A stretch of 64,000 bases of DNA from Athripsodes cinereus (GCA_947579605.1 OX388305.1:25619542-25683541); one strand, 5' to 3'; numbered from the stretch's first letter, positions 31,942 to 44,805 are shown. The notes: generated from the letters alone by a model not told the origin. Made by a program: numbers and translations.

Positions 31942-32727
31942 CCGATTAAGATTTGTAGCAAAAGTCAGCTTTTATACAATTTGATATTCATAGGGAATAA
32001 ATTTTGAATCGTATAAGTTTAATTAATAATTATTATTAATTTAAAAAATAAAAGAAACTTTGTATTTTCCACTAAAATAACTTCATTTAGTAAGAACGTT
32101 TTCGGAAATTTTTAATTACCTAGTTCTGTCATTACTGTACATAACTCATAATCCCTTATCAATCTCTTAATTTTGTTTCAAAGAGAGCAGCATTTTAGAT
32201 TATAGAAACTTGATCATTCCTTCTGATAATAAATGAAAGTGTGGAGGAATATTATACGCAGTGTTCTGTGGTAAATACTCCCCCCCCTTCCTTAATAATA
32301 TTCTGATAATTAATTATGCACTTCAAAAATATTATTTATTAACCTTCAATAGGCTGAAGAAAACTTTCTAATGAAAATGGATTAAGATGGTTATTTTGAT
32401 ATCTCAGCCCTAGGGGCTTACAGTTATATACACTTTTTGAAGCTTTTGCCTTAAACTTTTATATACAGGTAATTAAATAAGTATTTACTTTAAACCCCCT
32501 CCGTTTATATCTTAAACAGCAAATCGATGTTTCACTTTAACCCGACGTTTAATGAAGTTGAATTTCTACAATGCTAAAGAGTTTTAAATAAATACGCATG
32601 AATTGATTGTAAAATCACTACGCAATTTAAGATCATCACATATTTCTCAATAACTTTTTAAATTGACATTATATTATTATATTTTCAATACTTAATATTA
32701 TTTATGTATAAATGTTCACTGACTACA
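31942..32727. other. Unique AT-rich sequence, nothing recognised
   Basis: A C8 run lies near 32281-32288. No gene. Confidence 0.5.
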
Positions 32728-32800
32728 AACTGGCGCCCTTGAGACGGTCTAGGGACTGTTAAACGGCGTCAAAAATAAAATCATCCAAAATTATCATCAA
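32728..32800 (+). repeat. 72-bp repeat with ATC tail, copy 2
   Basis: Nearly identical to 10897-10971 from ACTGGCGCCCTTGAGACGG to CATCCAAAATTATCATCA. Flanks are unrelated. Confidence 0.65.
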
Positions 32801-35800
32801 AACTTGTGGGAAACGCTGAAATATTATACAGCTGTAATCATAAAAATATCCATTTATAAACTTGATTCAAAGAAAAAAATATCTCACCCATAAAAAAGAT
32901 CATTCTATAGTGCACATATCCAAATATTATACTTGAAAATTTAAAACAATTAAGTATTTGAGTACAAACGCCTATATCCAAGAATATGAAAATCAAAGTT
33001 TATTCTTTTAAATAATCAAATTTTATTGGAGTTTAAGCATATAAAACATAGCTTTGAAAAAATGTAGAAACAAACCTTAAACTCAACAACAGTTAGTGGT
33101 TGTGTTATTTTATTTATGAACCTCCATGGCGTGCGTCATTGGTCGAATTTGGTAAAAAAATAAGTTAACGCGTCTACTCCGAAATAATCAATAACATTAT
33201 AACAGCGAATGACCCTAATAGCTTTCGTTAAAGCAAGGAAAAGGCCATAAGTGAAGTTCATATCATATTGATTTTTTTAACAACTTGTATATGAAATAAT
33301 TTTGAATATTCTGCGATCGTTAACTCGTTTTATGGAAACATGACTAAACCTAGTAGGTAGAACAATATTAATACTATCCCTCATCAAAGAAAATGAAAAT
33401 AAATCTACCCTCGGGGGAAAAGTTAGGTTTTAAAATGGAACGAATATAACATCAAACAAGTATACACACAGATACATCTATGTTATCTTTTTATGATATT
33501 AAACATATTTTTCTAAAACATTGTTTGTCAAGTTTGTTAGGACGTAGATGTCCATAATATGTTTGAGCAAATAAAAATATTAAACAAAACTATTATTTTC
33601 CACCAAGACTTTATTAATACTTTCTACCGAGTAGTTAGTTTAGAAGTATGTCTAACAGATATCTACAATATTCTTTTCAATATGAAAAATTCACCCGCAA
33701 AATTAACGTTTTATTTAGATGGACTAACTTTTCCCGTGCTTTTTAGTTAATAACAACACAAATTAGTAAGCACAGGTAATAGAAGGGGAAGAATGAAAGA
33801 AATTTACATTTAATAATTGCTTTAAAACACAGCTCGAATTCGTACCCGTTCTAAGTTTGTTTAACTTAGAAAGTTTTAATTTAATAATGAAAACTAATTA
33901 TAAATAATCCATAATGCATCATCTTAAGGTAAAGCACTTTATATTTTCTCTTTAATAAATAGAAGTTAAAAAGAAGAAGATCGTCGGAAATATTTAAGTG
34001 ATGATAAGAAACGGAATTGGCCATGATGGTATTGAAAACTATTAAATTTCCTTGAAACGGATAACGGCTTCGTTGGATATCAACCTCAACAAAATATTTT
34101 TTTATTACTTAATAAAAATCTGGAAAAATATAAGCAAAAGTCATCGTCAAAATTTCGCAAAAGATACTGATTGTATAAATCATATCAATCTTATGAAAAT
34201 CCTTGTTTTGAATGGTCTGATAAAAAACACCTTGCAAAAGTTTCTGAATTTTATCCTTCAGGAAGACAATCTTGAAAATTAAAAACATCAAACTCTGCGA
34301 TTTTTGTCTAATACGCATTACTTTTTAAAACATAGGTACCTACTCAATTTTAAAAATACATTACCTATTCCAAATCAAAATCAGAAAGCCGGCTGTAAGT
34401 ACCAAGCCAAGCTATTAATATTTGAAAAACGCAAAATAGGTGATATACAAAGTTTATGCGGTAAAAGTTTATTTTATTCTCTTTAATAATTGCTTTTGAT
34501 TAAGATGAAAATCAAAAAATATCTACCTCCATAATATGTGACAATTATATTCGTATTTCATACACAAACCTTAACTTTTAGTATTCATACAATAACTGAG
34601 TATAATAATGACTTAAAAAATAACAAGTAGGTACTTTTGTACAAAGTTCGCACATGTAAGTGTGTACGATATAAAAGGATACCTTATGTTTTAATAATAA
34701 TAATGGTATCTGTCTTCTTGAAATAGTAATAGTAAGAACTAGACAATAACGACCTTCCACACGTATTATGATGAGTAAGAATAACCTACATATTATTGTG
34801 AAACATTTTTCGAAGTTCCTAAACAATCATCATGGGACGTGTTATGTGAAGATTTCTCCTCATTAGTGACATTGTTATACTATGTAAGTACCTTCCTGCT
34901 AAATACACAACACGTTCTCGTACGTATCTAGCAGGATGTGTACACAACAAGGATTATGAAAGTTTGTTTCTTGCACAAGTGTGGAACTGTCTAAAGCTGT
35001 ATGAAATTCGTGGCTAATCCTTGGTTCTTTTCTAGTATGACAAAGAATATCTTAGTCTATAGTAAATATTTAATTTGAAGATAATGGCATGATTTTCTAA
35101 TTGTTAATCTACACGCACATAAAAATACGATAAAAAAAACGAAGAATCTCATCCTTTCGCATCATACTTTGATCGATGACATCATTTTTACTTATCTTAA
35201 GAATAAGAAATTAAGAATTTTCAATTTTAAAATATATTGAACCAATTTCACAAGGTCTTGATCAATGTATCTAAATCATTGTTTCAGGTTTCATCATATT
35301 GGTAGGATGTAAAATAAGGTAATCGAAAATTGGTAAGTTATAGTCATGTAATTGTTCATTCTATTGCGAATATTTTCAAATACTTTCGTACCTTTTTATG
35401 CTGGTTATTTCAAGTGTATAAACACTACATATATTTACTAAGCATAGAAGAACATTTTCAATGTATGATTCAATAACTTTCAAGACAATAGGACGGAATT
35501 AAAATTTCACCAGATGATATAATAATTTTATCTCTTCTTTGTTCATTTCTACTAACATTAGTTTTCTGCGAATGCAAGTGACATACTTACTGTACTATAA
35601 CTTCATGCAGTAAGATGCCTTTTAATAATTTATTATTGCAAGAACATTTTAAATGGACCTCTTAATCAAATCATATTTCAAAGATATGAATTTTACATCC
35701 ATAATTTTTGGTCTTTTAAAAATAACGAATGGCTTATTAATGTAAATTAGGTATAGTTAGCTTGATATTACAAGAGCACAATACCATTCTGGGATCCTCC

Positions 35801-35854
35801 CTGTACGTTAGAGAAAGATTGCGTTGTTGATGAAGGAAAAAAGAAGAAAAAAAA
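32801..35854. other. About 3 kb of unique AT-rich sequence, nothing recognised
   Basis: Several open frames of 60-80 codons (33559-33750, 34052-34282, 34304-34486) are present. All are K/I/N/F-rich with no motif, and are consistent with chance at this base composition. Confidence 0.45.
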
Positions 35855-36012
35855 CTGTGGATATTCGATCGGTAAGAAGAATGATTGGTAAATTGTTGCG
35901 TGAATGAGTAGTTGGAGTGGAGAGTTGTGGATAAATAAATTGCAGTGGCTTGGAAGTGTGGATCGAATGGATGATCAAATGTATATTTATCCACCCCAAG
36001 ATAAGGCTATAG
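35855..36012 (+). mobile_element. LINE-T relic, copy 4 (internal piece)
   Basis: Reads RSVRRMIGKLLRE, then (shifted) INKLQWLGSVDRMDDQMYIY. This corresponds to SLRRMVGKTLRD and VNKLRxFGHVxRMHDERM in the 20.5 kb copy. A deletion between the two blocks removes the RVxNEDIRRM segment. The C-terminal block and tail are lost. Confidence 0.65.
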
Positions 36013-36324
36013 ATAAACAGATATTTTATTATCCAGGATTAGTTCAAAATCAGACGCTAAGCTTGGAAACGAGTTCTTTTCCGTATAGTTCTGCATTATT
36101 ATAAATTATACATTATAACATTTCATAAACAAAGATAAACATACTATGATCTATGTACAGTTGGTGAGTGTACCCTAAGATTTTATGGATATGAATAAAT
36201 AAGAGCAAATTATTATTATTTTGTTTAATACCTCATACCCTACACTTGTTTTGTCCTAGAGAGAAGCGTTCCAGGAAATAATTAGTCTTTTACTCAAAAT
36301 TGATTGCTTTTAAATTTTATTATA
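36013..36324. other. Unique sequence, nothing recognised
   Basis: No supported feature. Confidence 0.45.
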
Positions 36325-36545
36325 TCATACAGACATCCAGGTCTTCTTATTACCATCACGAAGGGCAAGACCGAAGGGAAAAATGGTAGAGGCCGACCAA
36401 GAGACACCTATATGAACCAACTGAAGAAGGACATGGACTTTGGCACATACGTAGAGCTAAAGATACTAGCTGAAAATAGGGATGATGGAGAAGAAAATCC
36501 AAACTCGTTGCAGACCAATACAATGGATTGTAACTCACTATATAT
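36325..36545 (+). mobile_element. LINE relic, C-terminal ORF2 region (GKxEGKRGRGRPR type)
   Basis: One frame reads HPGLLITITKGKTEGKNGRG, RPRDTYMNQLKKDMDFGTY, VELKILAENRDDGEE. After a shift the end reads RRKSKLVADQYNGL and stop. 'GKRGRGRPRxTYMxQLKKD...TYxExKxLAxxRxxWR' is a recurrent C-terminal signature of insect non-LTR retrotransposons. About 70 codons are legible. No 5' part and no clear tail. Confidence 0.78.
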
Positions 36546-38534
36546 AGGTAATGATTACGATCTCCACAGTAAATTAGTACGTAACTTCATTACTGCATTT
36601 TATTGAATATGTGTTTTCATAGTAAAGGTATGATAAATGAAACTCTTTTTGTCCATTTACTTTACCAGGGATTGCATTTGGATGATATCTACTTATTTTA
36701 TGTAATTCACACCACTGAACATACAATAATCGATTATTTTTATGTTTTCAATTGTATGATTATACCTAAGCATAAAAAAAATACAGAGAGTAACGCGATA
36801 TCTTTTTGAAAAATGCTTGCACGTTACGTCAGAGACGATCCCGTTTATGTTCACCGTGCGTGTCACGCCAAAGACGAGATACCTAGGTATATTGTCTATT
36901 GAGTTGGCTAGGATATTAAACAGTAGGTACAATCTACTTGTCACCCAAGGTATCTTGACATCATACAATCATGTTTCACTGAAATTAAAATTATTATTAA
37001 CATCATTTGCCGACGTGCTAGTCCAACTATACTTTTTTTATTTGCGACAGAGAAGCGGTAAAAAAGAATCAATTTCAACGCAGATGCCACTGATTTCGTT
37101 ATTAAATTAGACTCCATAGCTATGCATACAGGTCACCGGTACTGTCTTAAGCAGTGTATGAAATTTCTGATCACCTACTATGAGACGAATATTTGATATC
37201 TTTTAAATGAGACTATCTGCTTGAAACATACTCTTGTGTAGGATCTAATACCTAATGAAAAAATGGACAATATGATATAGGATTTTCATTCACGCGTTTC
37301 ACGTAGTGTTAAACTAATAATGAACGTTTACAGTATTAACTCATGTGGCGAATTCATATAACATGCCATATATATTATGTGATGTACATATAAACGCTTT
37401 CTGCATGCACCAAGTGTCTACAATTACCTACCAACCAACATTAAATACGAGAACTTTAAGGGGCATAAACTTGCACATAAGTGGCGTACATTTTACACTC
37501 TGTTGAATATATTCCATAAACTCGAAACATAACATGACTTTAAATTGCACCAAGGCACATTTTCTTTACGATGTCATATTATTATATTCACTTGCTGGTT
37601 GAGACATTTTATGCTAACAGAAATATTTCGACAAAAGTAGATATGTTCAGGGGAATGTAAAATAGCAGAAAATTTAGAAAAAATATGTGCATATAAATAA
37701 CATAAAATATGATATTTTTTCATCATTATTATCGGTTTAACACTGCGTATATTGAAAAACTCTGCTTAGATGTACAGTGCTTTCTGGATGATGGTTTGCC
37801 TAGGATTGTTTTACGAGTATACATTTAGATGCAATAAGCTCTTTTCTAGAATTTGGATGAAAATATATCTTATGTCTTATCAATTTAAAACATAATTTTA
37901 TTTGTTGATTTTAATTTAAGTGATATGGCGTTGCGTTGAATCGTCATCTGATTTCCTTTATTCAAAAATTTGATTTTAAAAATCTCCGAATATTTCTGAT
38001 ATTAAATACTCTCATTCCTTTACAATTACAAAAGGAACAATTAATATTAATTCTCTTTTCGTTTCTTTAAAACGTAAAAAAAATAAGAGTTGGAATATAA
38101 TAATGATTCATTAGAGAGAAGGGTAAGGATTATTAAAGGTTATTATTACTCACAGTGAAAACCTTTTAAGATATCATTAAAAGGAATCAAAACTTGCTCA
38201 AGTAATTAAAATAAAAAGACTTCGATAAAGAATAAATGAATTTCAATTCTACTCTTTAAAATGTGAAATTCAAAACTCTAAATTTACTTTAAGATTAAGT
38301 AATATTTATTAAATTGTTCTTAAATGGTTTCTAGCAAATCAATAAATTTTGTAGAAAATATAAATGTTATTTTGGTTACAAGATTCCTGGCATTCAGAAT
38401 GAGAAGAGAACTGCATTACAATCTAAGGAATGATACTGTGAAGAACGTGTGTTTACAAAACGATAAAAGACTTGAAATTAAGCTACTAAACCAGTTAAGT
38501 TTGAAATAATATGTTGATAAAAGGTATTTTCAAG
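36546..38534. other. Unique sequence with one long unrecognised frame
   Basis: A + frame at 36817-37110 is open for 97 codons in a patch less AT-rich than its surroundings (36830-37080). No motif or family was recognised. It may be a decayed mobile element. The remainder is ordinary AT-rich sequence. Confidence 0.35.
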
Positions 38535-38690
38535 GGGTAAGATAATAGCTCTTTTTGAGAACACAGATCAGAAAGCAATCTCTTCCGTTTACGGAGTTGT
38601 TGAGTTAAGTCGCCTTTTTCAATTATATTCCTAGTTATCAGATGTGATTATCATAGGAACGGTATACTGTAAAAAAGAGACAAAGTCCAA
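38535..38690 (-). mobile_element. LINE-R relic, copy 4, strongly decayed
   Basis: On the - strand DNHI, two stops, LGI, stop, LKKAT, stop, LNNSVNGR align in one frame with DNDIRAQGISWKEVTxLAQxRS. The upstream CAGTATACCGTTCCTATGA matches CAATACACCGTCCCTATGA of copy 2. Several stops and shifts make this an old copy. Confidence 0.55.
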
Positions 38691-40069
38691 GCCACCGTAA
38701 ACTTTGGGAACAAAAAAATATGGCACTTTTTCATTCTCAAAATATGACCTAGCCAGTACCATCATCTCCTTTCTGTTACAGAGAGACCAAAGATATTTGA
38801 TATTTATTTGAAGATATTTTCTTTTCTTAATTTGATTCACGGTAAAAATATATGAGGACTCGTTGAAATATAAAATTTTGCGATATAAAAAGCAATTCTT
38901 GTTTCAGAAGTCTTATCATCACGTTATTTATTATTATGCTTTCAAGAGCCTTTCAAGAATCCATAACGCTCAAGTTCAATAGGTAGAATGTTGGGCTTTT
39001 CATCTACTTCCAATTAAATTTCTTTTCCTAGACAACCATTTACTGTGCTTTGAGTTTAAAAATAGAATGAATATCATATTTCTAAATCCGTCCATCTCTT
39101 TAAAATTAATTGAAAAAATTGGTAAATTAAAATCTTCAATTACGGTACTTGTTTTCTTACAACTACAAAATATAATGAAAAAATAATCGTGAAAATGAAA
39201 TGTCCACAACTTACACAAAAAAAACCACACAAAATTTTGTCAATTCCAAAAATTTCTTCATTAAAATGTGTATTCACAATGGGTAGGTATCAATTTACTT
39301 GCTTTTTGTGTAGGTTTGCTGTTTGCATAGCACATTTTCCTTCCGTTTTCCATTTTATTTTTCTTTCATTACGATGAATGCTTCCTGTTTCTCTTTCTTT
39401 CTTTCTTCCTCTGTCAAAAAAATTAATAAAATATAGGTATTTTAAAATATTTAAATTAACCCCAAGAATGATTCATTTATTCACTACAAACATTTTGAAC
39501 TATTTCGACATCAGTAGAGAGGTAAGCATCTGAATTTCTACTTATTGGAACCTGTACAAACTTGAAATATCGATATAGCAGGTTTAAGGTTGAATAGCTT
39601 TTTTTATAAAACTCTGTACAGTCTTACACCTGATAACTTTCTCACAATTTATAAGGAATTTTATAAAATAAATAGCAAATACATCACCATTCTTTAAGTA
39701 TTATAATAATACAAAAGTATTGGTACTTATCGCACAATTGACGTATACTTAGGTACCTACGTCAATAATCATTTTTATTTGTTCCGATTATATTTGTATT
39801 GGTAGGTACCTTTCAATTTCGTTAATTATTTAACAAATATAAACAGAATTATGCTCGTAGCCTTGAAGTAGTAATTTATGTCTGGCCAGGCCTCGCCCTA
39901 AGTAATGTTTACTATACACAACATGCACAAGTATTATAATATCATACAAAAGTGGCTCGCAATATGGCAAACAAAATGTACTTAGATAAAAACTTCATGT
40001 CGTATGTAGTAACGACGATATTTGCAGAGTCTACGAATATAAAGCTAAACTTTTTCAAAAAATCTCATT
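38691..40069. other. Unique AT-rich sequence, nothing recognised
   Basis: A TTTC microsatellite lies at about 39390-39406. No gene-like frame. Confidence 0.45.
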
Positions 40070-40224
40070 CGATATATCTAGGTTCTGTTATAAACCCAAA
40101 TACAACCTTAAACACCTTTCACAGCACGCTAAAAGCTTGTGTTGTGAAAAGGGAGTTTGCCGGCACCTGGGATCAAACCCTGTATACGAGGCCGAAACTC
40201 TATCTCCAGGCTACTGACAAACTC
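40070..40224 (-). mobile_element. SINE-A, copy 2
   Basis: The - strand begins GAGTTTGTCAGTAGCCTGGA, with the A-box region intact and the B-box degraded (GGTTTGATCCC). It continues through AGGTGCCGGCAAACTCCC and AAGCTTTTAGC to TTTGGGTTTATAACAGAACC. It lacks a long A tail. One open frame crosses the element but is not a gene. Confidence 0.85.
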
Positions 40225-41164
40225 ATTATGTACGCTTTTAGCACCGTTTACTCTCAACACTATCTCAAAAGCGCTTTATTGTGGATTTTCTAACATTGTC
40301 TGAAATTTTCGACAAATGGGTTTATACATTCTTTATAAAGCCTTCTCTCTCGATTCATTCTTCTCATTAGGTAATTTAAAGCCAATCTATTTCAGCATCT
40401 GCGACGTCGAAATCATGTTTCTCAGAAGCACAAACGTTTACAGTATTTATAGACGCACCCGTGCGATTTTAATTATTGGAATTCAATTAGAAATAAACTT
40501 ATTAATTCAACAAAAACCGCTCTCTCTGGGATATTTATCTTCTCAGAAGTGTTTTTTAAAATGTTTACAAATAGAATAAGTAATAACTGTTCCAAATAAC
40601 AGGTATTGTTATAACAGGACCTTTCTAGAAAATAAGAACATTAAGTATTATGCTTTCTCGTTAATTGGTCAGTATATTTCCGTTAACACAAGTAACAAAG
40701 TCAACTGAATGACACTCAACTATTAATGTGTAGGTATATATTATGTTCATATACAACATAAAACTGAGTATTACTAACAAGTGAAATAATTCATTCTTAG
40801 TAAGTAGGTACTATTATTATAATAAAATGTAGAGATACAAGCTCGTGTTTCTACTTAAAGTGTGCATTTCTACTCACAATTTGCAACCACTGGAATTAAT
40901 AGTCAACATTTTATATTTTATTTTTCCTGTTCTTATTGATATTGGGTTTAATATTTCCACACCATGCTGGCGCTGGCGATCTCGGACTCGCGCCCTTCAA
41001 ACGCCTAACTGCACTTATTTGGACATCTCACCTCGGCCTTCTGTTGTATATACTAACCAATTGATGTAAATATTTTATTATCATGTTTTTTTTTTATTTT
41101 CCTTCACTTTTCATATTATTTTTGTCTCATTTGGTTTGTTTTCTCTTTTTTTACTTGTATATTC
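40225..41164. other. Unique sequence with a moderate-GC patch
   Basis: About 40965-41045 (CATGCTGGCGCTGGCGATC and neighbours) is GC-richer than the rest and might be a mobile-element relic. No family was recognised. Confidence 0.35.
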
Positions 41165-41466
41165 TATTACCGCCCAACAGGGACATTGAAGAGAGAAGTA
41201 GTATAAAAATTTCCCACGATGGCGGATTTGGCCGGCCGGTCCTTCAGGCCTCCCCAGTGGCCCGCCCGTGAGGACAATTTTGGTTTGAATGTACGGATAA
41301 GTAGGAGTTAACGACACCTGAGATATCCGAGAGTGAGGTGGGTCTCTCTTCAATGTTCTTATTGATAAATAAAATGTAACTTTATATGCTTTATTTGTAC
41401 ACCTGGAATCGAACCGCGCACCTATGTGCAAGAGACCGAGACTTCATCTAGGTTACGGACGAACTC
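41165..41466 (-). mobile_element. SINE-A-related tRNA head on a different body
   Basis: On the - strand 41466-41397 reads GAGTTCGTCCGTAACCTAGA, then CTCGGTCTCTTGCACATAGG and a B-box GGTTCGATTCC. This aligns along its whole length with the SINE-A head, but the following body does not match SINE-A. The adjoining sequence to about 41165 contains an exact 14-bp inverted repeat (ACATTGAAGAGAGA at 41183-41196 and its complement at 41343-41356) around a GC-rich segment. Either the body is a different SINE 3' module or a small foldback element has inserted next to the head. Confidence 0.6.
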
Positions 41467-41809
41467 AACAATTTATTCTCGTTATTGTAGCAGTACTTTG
41501 CATCAGTACGTGTTGTAAATCGTTTCATTATTTTAAATAAAAATTAAAATATTGTCCTAACACAAAAGTCTGTCTGGGCAAGATAAAGAGATGTTTTGGA
41601 ATATAAAAGGTAATTATCCTATTCATTCGACCGCCCTTCAGCACTTGGAAATGTATCTCCTTTATTCAGAGCAATTATCATTTTCCACAACAATACTATT
41701 TTTTATTGATAACAAAAAATCAGAAGAAATTGTTGTTTACAATTTTTTAGACAATGCATGCTTATTTTCTCATTTGATTAAAAATTAAACGTTTTATATT
41801 ATGTAATTT
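41467..41809. other. Unique AT-rich sequence, nothing recognised
   Basis: No supported feature. Confidence 0.45.
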
Positions 41810-42085
41810 TATATTATGCATCCCGTGGAGCACCCGGTAAAGAATTGGTCTCCCACTCTTCTGCGTAAGTTTTCGAGTGTCCTGTAAAAGGCAGGTGTTC
41901 GAAAAAAATAAGACATTTTACATCTTAAATTCAGCGTTGAGGTTTGCCACCCATCCTGAATGTCTTGATTTTATACTGGCGCGAAGAGGACAGTTTGTAT
42001 GTTTCTTACATACAGCTGATCTGCTGGCTACCCCACTTGTGGGATATGCCGTGATGGTATAGTAGTAGTAGTAGTAGTATATTAT
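41810..42085 (+). mobile_element. SINE-B, best copy, with TAG tail
   Basis: The full order is GTGGAGCACCCGGTAAAG at the 5' end, TCTCCCACTC, TTTCGAGTGTCCTGTAAAAG, CAGGTGTTCG, AAATTCAGCGTTGAGG, TTTGCCACCCATCCTGAATG, GAGGACAGTTTG, CAGCTGATCTGCTGG. The last is the 3' block TACCCCACTTGTGGGATATG then GTGATGGTATAG and a TAG repeat (42060-42077). TATATTAT occurs on both sides (41810-41817, 42078-42085) and may be a short target duplication, although it is AT-rich and could be chance. No tRNA-like boxes are obvious in the 5' end, so the RNA ancestor is unknown. The 3' block resembles that of LINE-T. Confidence 0.85.
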
Positions 42086-43760
42086 ACAACATATCGATTT
42101 GTAGTTCATATTTTCAGTGTGACACTGTCACGTGCAATAGCAACAATAATAATATGTTTTCATGTAACAACACAATTTAATGGTACAATTTTGGCGTAAA
42201 TATTTAAGTTGGGTCACATATAGGTAAGTCACATTATATGTAAGATCACATATGGGTAATTACCAGACAAGTAACATGGAAACCAATGATCTCTATTATG
42301 ACTTCTATTGAGCATGTTATTGAATGGAAAATGTAGGTATTACCTTATCAATTTATTAATAAAGAAATAGAAGGTTAAGAGAAAAGGGCAAAATATGGAT
42401 CGTATCAAATATTACTATGCATGAAATTATACTGTGGAGATGAGCAATCTTTATTGCACCTACTGAAGTGCATTAGATTCTATATCCAAAAACATGTACA
42501 ATGTTTTTAATACATTTTTCAACTTTTTGAATCTATTCATTTTTCGGCAATGCACCCGCAATCGAGTGTATTATGATTTTTGAATCTATATACGCTGGTT
42601 TTTAATTAAAAATGTGATATCATAATGATATTTCATTTATTTATTCACTCGTAGAATTTATTTAAAAGAAATCGAAGAATAAATAAAAGATATTTCTATA
42701 GTTTTAAGTAACTCTTGCCCTGAAAATGCCGCAAGGCGAAAGCGCTCGGCAATTAGCATTTAGTCTATATTAATTGACTAAATAATCATACGTGAAAATT
42801 AAACAGTGTTTAGTTTAACATTTTTAAAACTCATATTAAAATGAATTTTCACAACGTTAACGCACCTAATTTAAATTTAATAAATGATATTTCATTTATT
42901 TATTCTAGCCTAGACACCTAACGAGTAGATTTTTAACCTGTATAAAAAATATTACAATAAATGGTTTTATCACCATTTATTGTTAGTCTCTGAGTGAAAG
43001 GTTAAAAGCTAGTTATATACATATGTTAATGTTCAAATTATGTACATACATACTTTGATGTTGGAACAAGTGTGGAAATATAACTACCTCAATCGATACA
43101 TTAACACAGTTTCAATATGTTTCCATATATTAAAATCATTTATTACCATGTTACTTGTAGAACAATAGAAGTAATATACATTTCGTAAATGTTATATCAC
43201 TAATACCTCCATAATTTTATTGAACCAATATTATAATATGAAGTATCATAATAGAATGAATGTGGTATAAATTTTGATGTATTTATACGACATTATAAGC
43301 GTCATTAATTTTTAGAGGTGTTTCATAAGGTAAAAAGCTCTATAACCAACGTGTTCACATTAGTACTCACTTATCATTCTAAATGTATTCCTATAATGAT
43401 AATCACATTATATTAGATATAAGTGTTTGAACTTTTATTTTATATTCATATTTTAATAAGAATGAATATTCTCGTTTCATTAGATGCTTAAATCGGAGGC
43501 TCCTAAATTTAATGTGGCTGTAGCATAGTACTTTACCCTAATTTCTTTTAAATCTCTTTAAAAACGATTATGATGATTTTTTTTAAACTTTGGTTCTCTA
43601 TATTATTTAATGTAACAATTTTTCATAAAAATGTTTAGGAAAGTTATTTAACGATGCTGTTGAAACAAGTTCATAAAATTATATTTTACTACTCACGCGT
43701 GTTCAGGCTCTTACAATTTATTCACATAAACATATTTTAAAAAAAAAATCACGTTTTTCA
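42086..43760. other. Unique AT-rich sequence, nothing recognised
   Basis: No gene. GAAAATGCCGCAAGGCGAAAGCGC at about 42722 is a small GC-rich word in AT-rich surroundings. Confidence 0.45.
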
Positions 43761-43768
43761 TCGACGTG

Positions 43769-44052
43769 CAGTGGCGTAACTATATCATCTATATATCTAT
43801 ATGTCTATAGCCCGTGGCTTATTCAATAGACGGGACCCCCCAGTAACAATAGTTACATTGTAATTTAATTTTGATAAATTACTTAAGTTGTTAATTAACA
43901 GAATGACTAATATTGAATGCATTTTAGTTAAAATCTAATAAATTTTATATTCAAAAGCTAAGGCTACTTCTGTGCTCCCGGTTTCTCAGATCGGGGGCCC
44001 CCATACCATTTTTCCAGCCCTGCCACCCTATAGTTATGCGAGTATGCCACTG
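43769..44052. mobile_element. Non-autonomous hAT-type element, copy 2 (284 bp)
   Basis: Begins CAGTGGCGTAACTATATC and ends TATGCCACTG, with TATAGTTA just inside. It is flanked by TCGACGTG (43761-43768) and TCCACGTG (44053-44060), an 8-bp duplication with one mismatch. It shares ACATTGTAATTTAATTTT, TGCATTTTAGTTAAAAT and the GGxGGCCCCC...CCAGCCCTGCCA region with the 480-bp element at 4.6 kb, but lacks about 200 bp of its middle. No coding capacity. Confidence 0.85.
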
Positions 44053-44060
44053 TCCACGTG

Positions 44061-44217
44061 GTTTCCAATGGCCTATATCATTTATAACAATTTCAGAGCG
44101 CAGTGTTAGGAATATTATCATGAAATGTGACTTACTTTAAATGGAGGAAGATTATTTCCAGACTATATTCCCAAGAAGAAGTACGAATACATAATAGAAT
44201 ATATGCGTCAATAAATG
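44061..44217. other. Unique sequence
   Basis: No supported feature. Confidence 0.4.
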
Positions 44218-44390
44218 AGCTAGCTTCGTGGCAATAAAAGTTAAGACATTCAGGATGGGTGGCATACGTTATCGCTAAAAAAGCCTCTACTAAAAATTTC
44301 TTCCTTGAAAATAATAGGTTGATGCGTTATCTTAAAAATTCATAAGAAAAAATGTGTATCCACCGCATATAATAACAAACATGTAAAGGA
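44218..44390 (-). repeat. SINE-B fragments
   Basis: TTAAGACATTCAGGATGGGTG (44240 on) is the complement of the central SINE-B block. CCGCATATAATAACAAACATG near 44359 resembles the CATGTTTATTGCATAC block. The order is disturbed, so this is probably a rearranged old copy. Confidence 0.5.
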
Positions 44391-44805
44391 CGCGAATGAT
44401 AACAAATAATAATTTTGATAGGTTTTCTCAACAACAGCTGATGTTGTTTTCTTTTCTTTCAATAAAAAAGGAATTCATTTCAAACTCATACTGTATTAGG
44501 TAATAGACAAAGAGCGTCTACACGATTTTTTATGTTGAACATATTATTTGACCCGATGTTGTTTTCGTATTTTTTTTACGTCAATATTTCCACATTTCCT
44601 GACCTCGGTCTCATTGTCCCTATTACCCCTTGTCTTCATCAACGACATTAATACACAGACTAGAAACTCAAATGAAAGATTAGTAATTCTACCGTAATGG
44701 CAATATACGACACGTTAGACATTTAAAATTTTGAATTCAGTCACTTCTTTAGATTTTTTATTTTTTATTGGAATGGAAAGAACAACTTGCGTGTTAATTA
44801 CATGT
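44391..44805. other. Unique AT-rich sequence
   Basis: No supported feature. Confidence 0.45.

Noticed and set aside
39952..40293. 113-codon open frame
   Set aside because: It runs across an antisense SINE-A copy, so its middle is mobile-element sequence read on the wrong strand.
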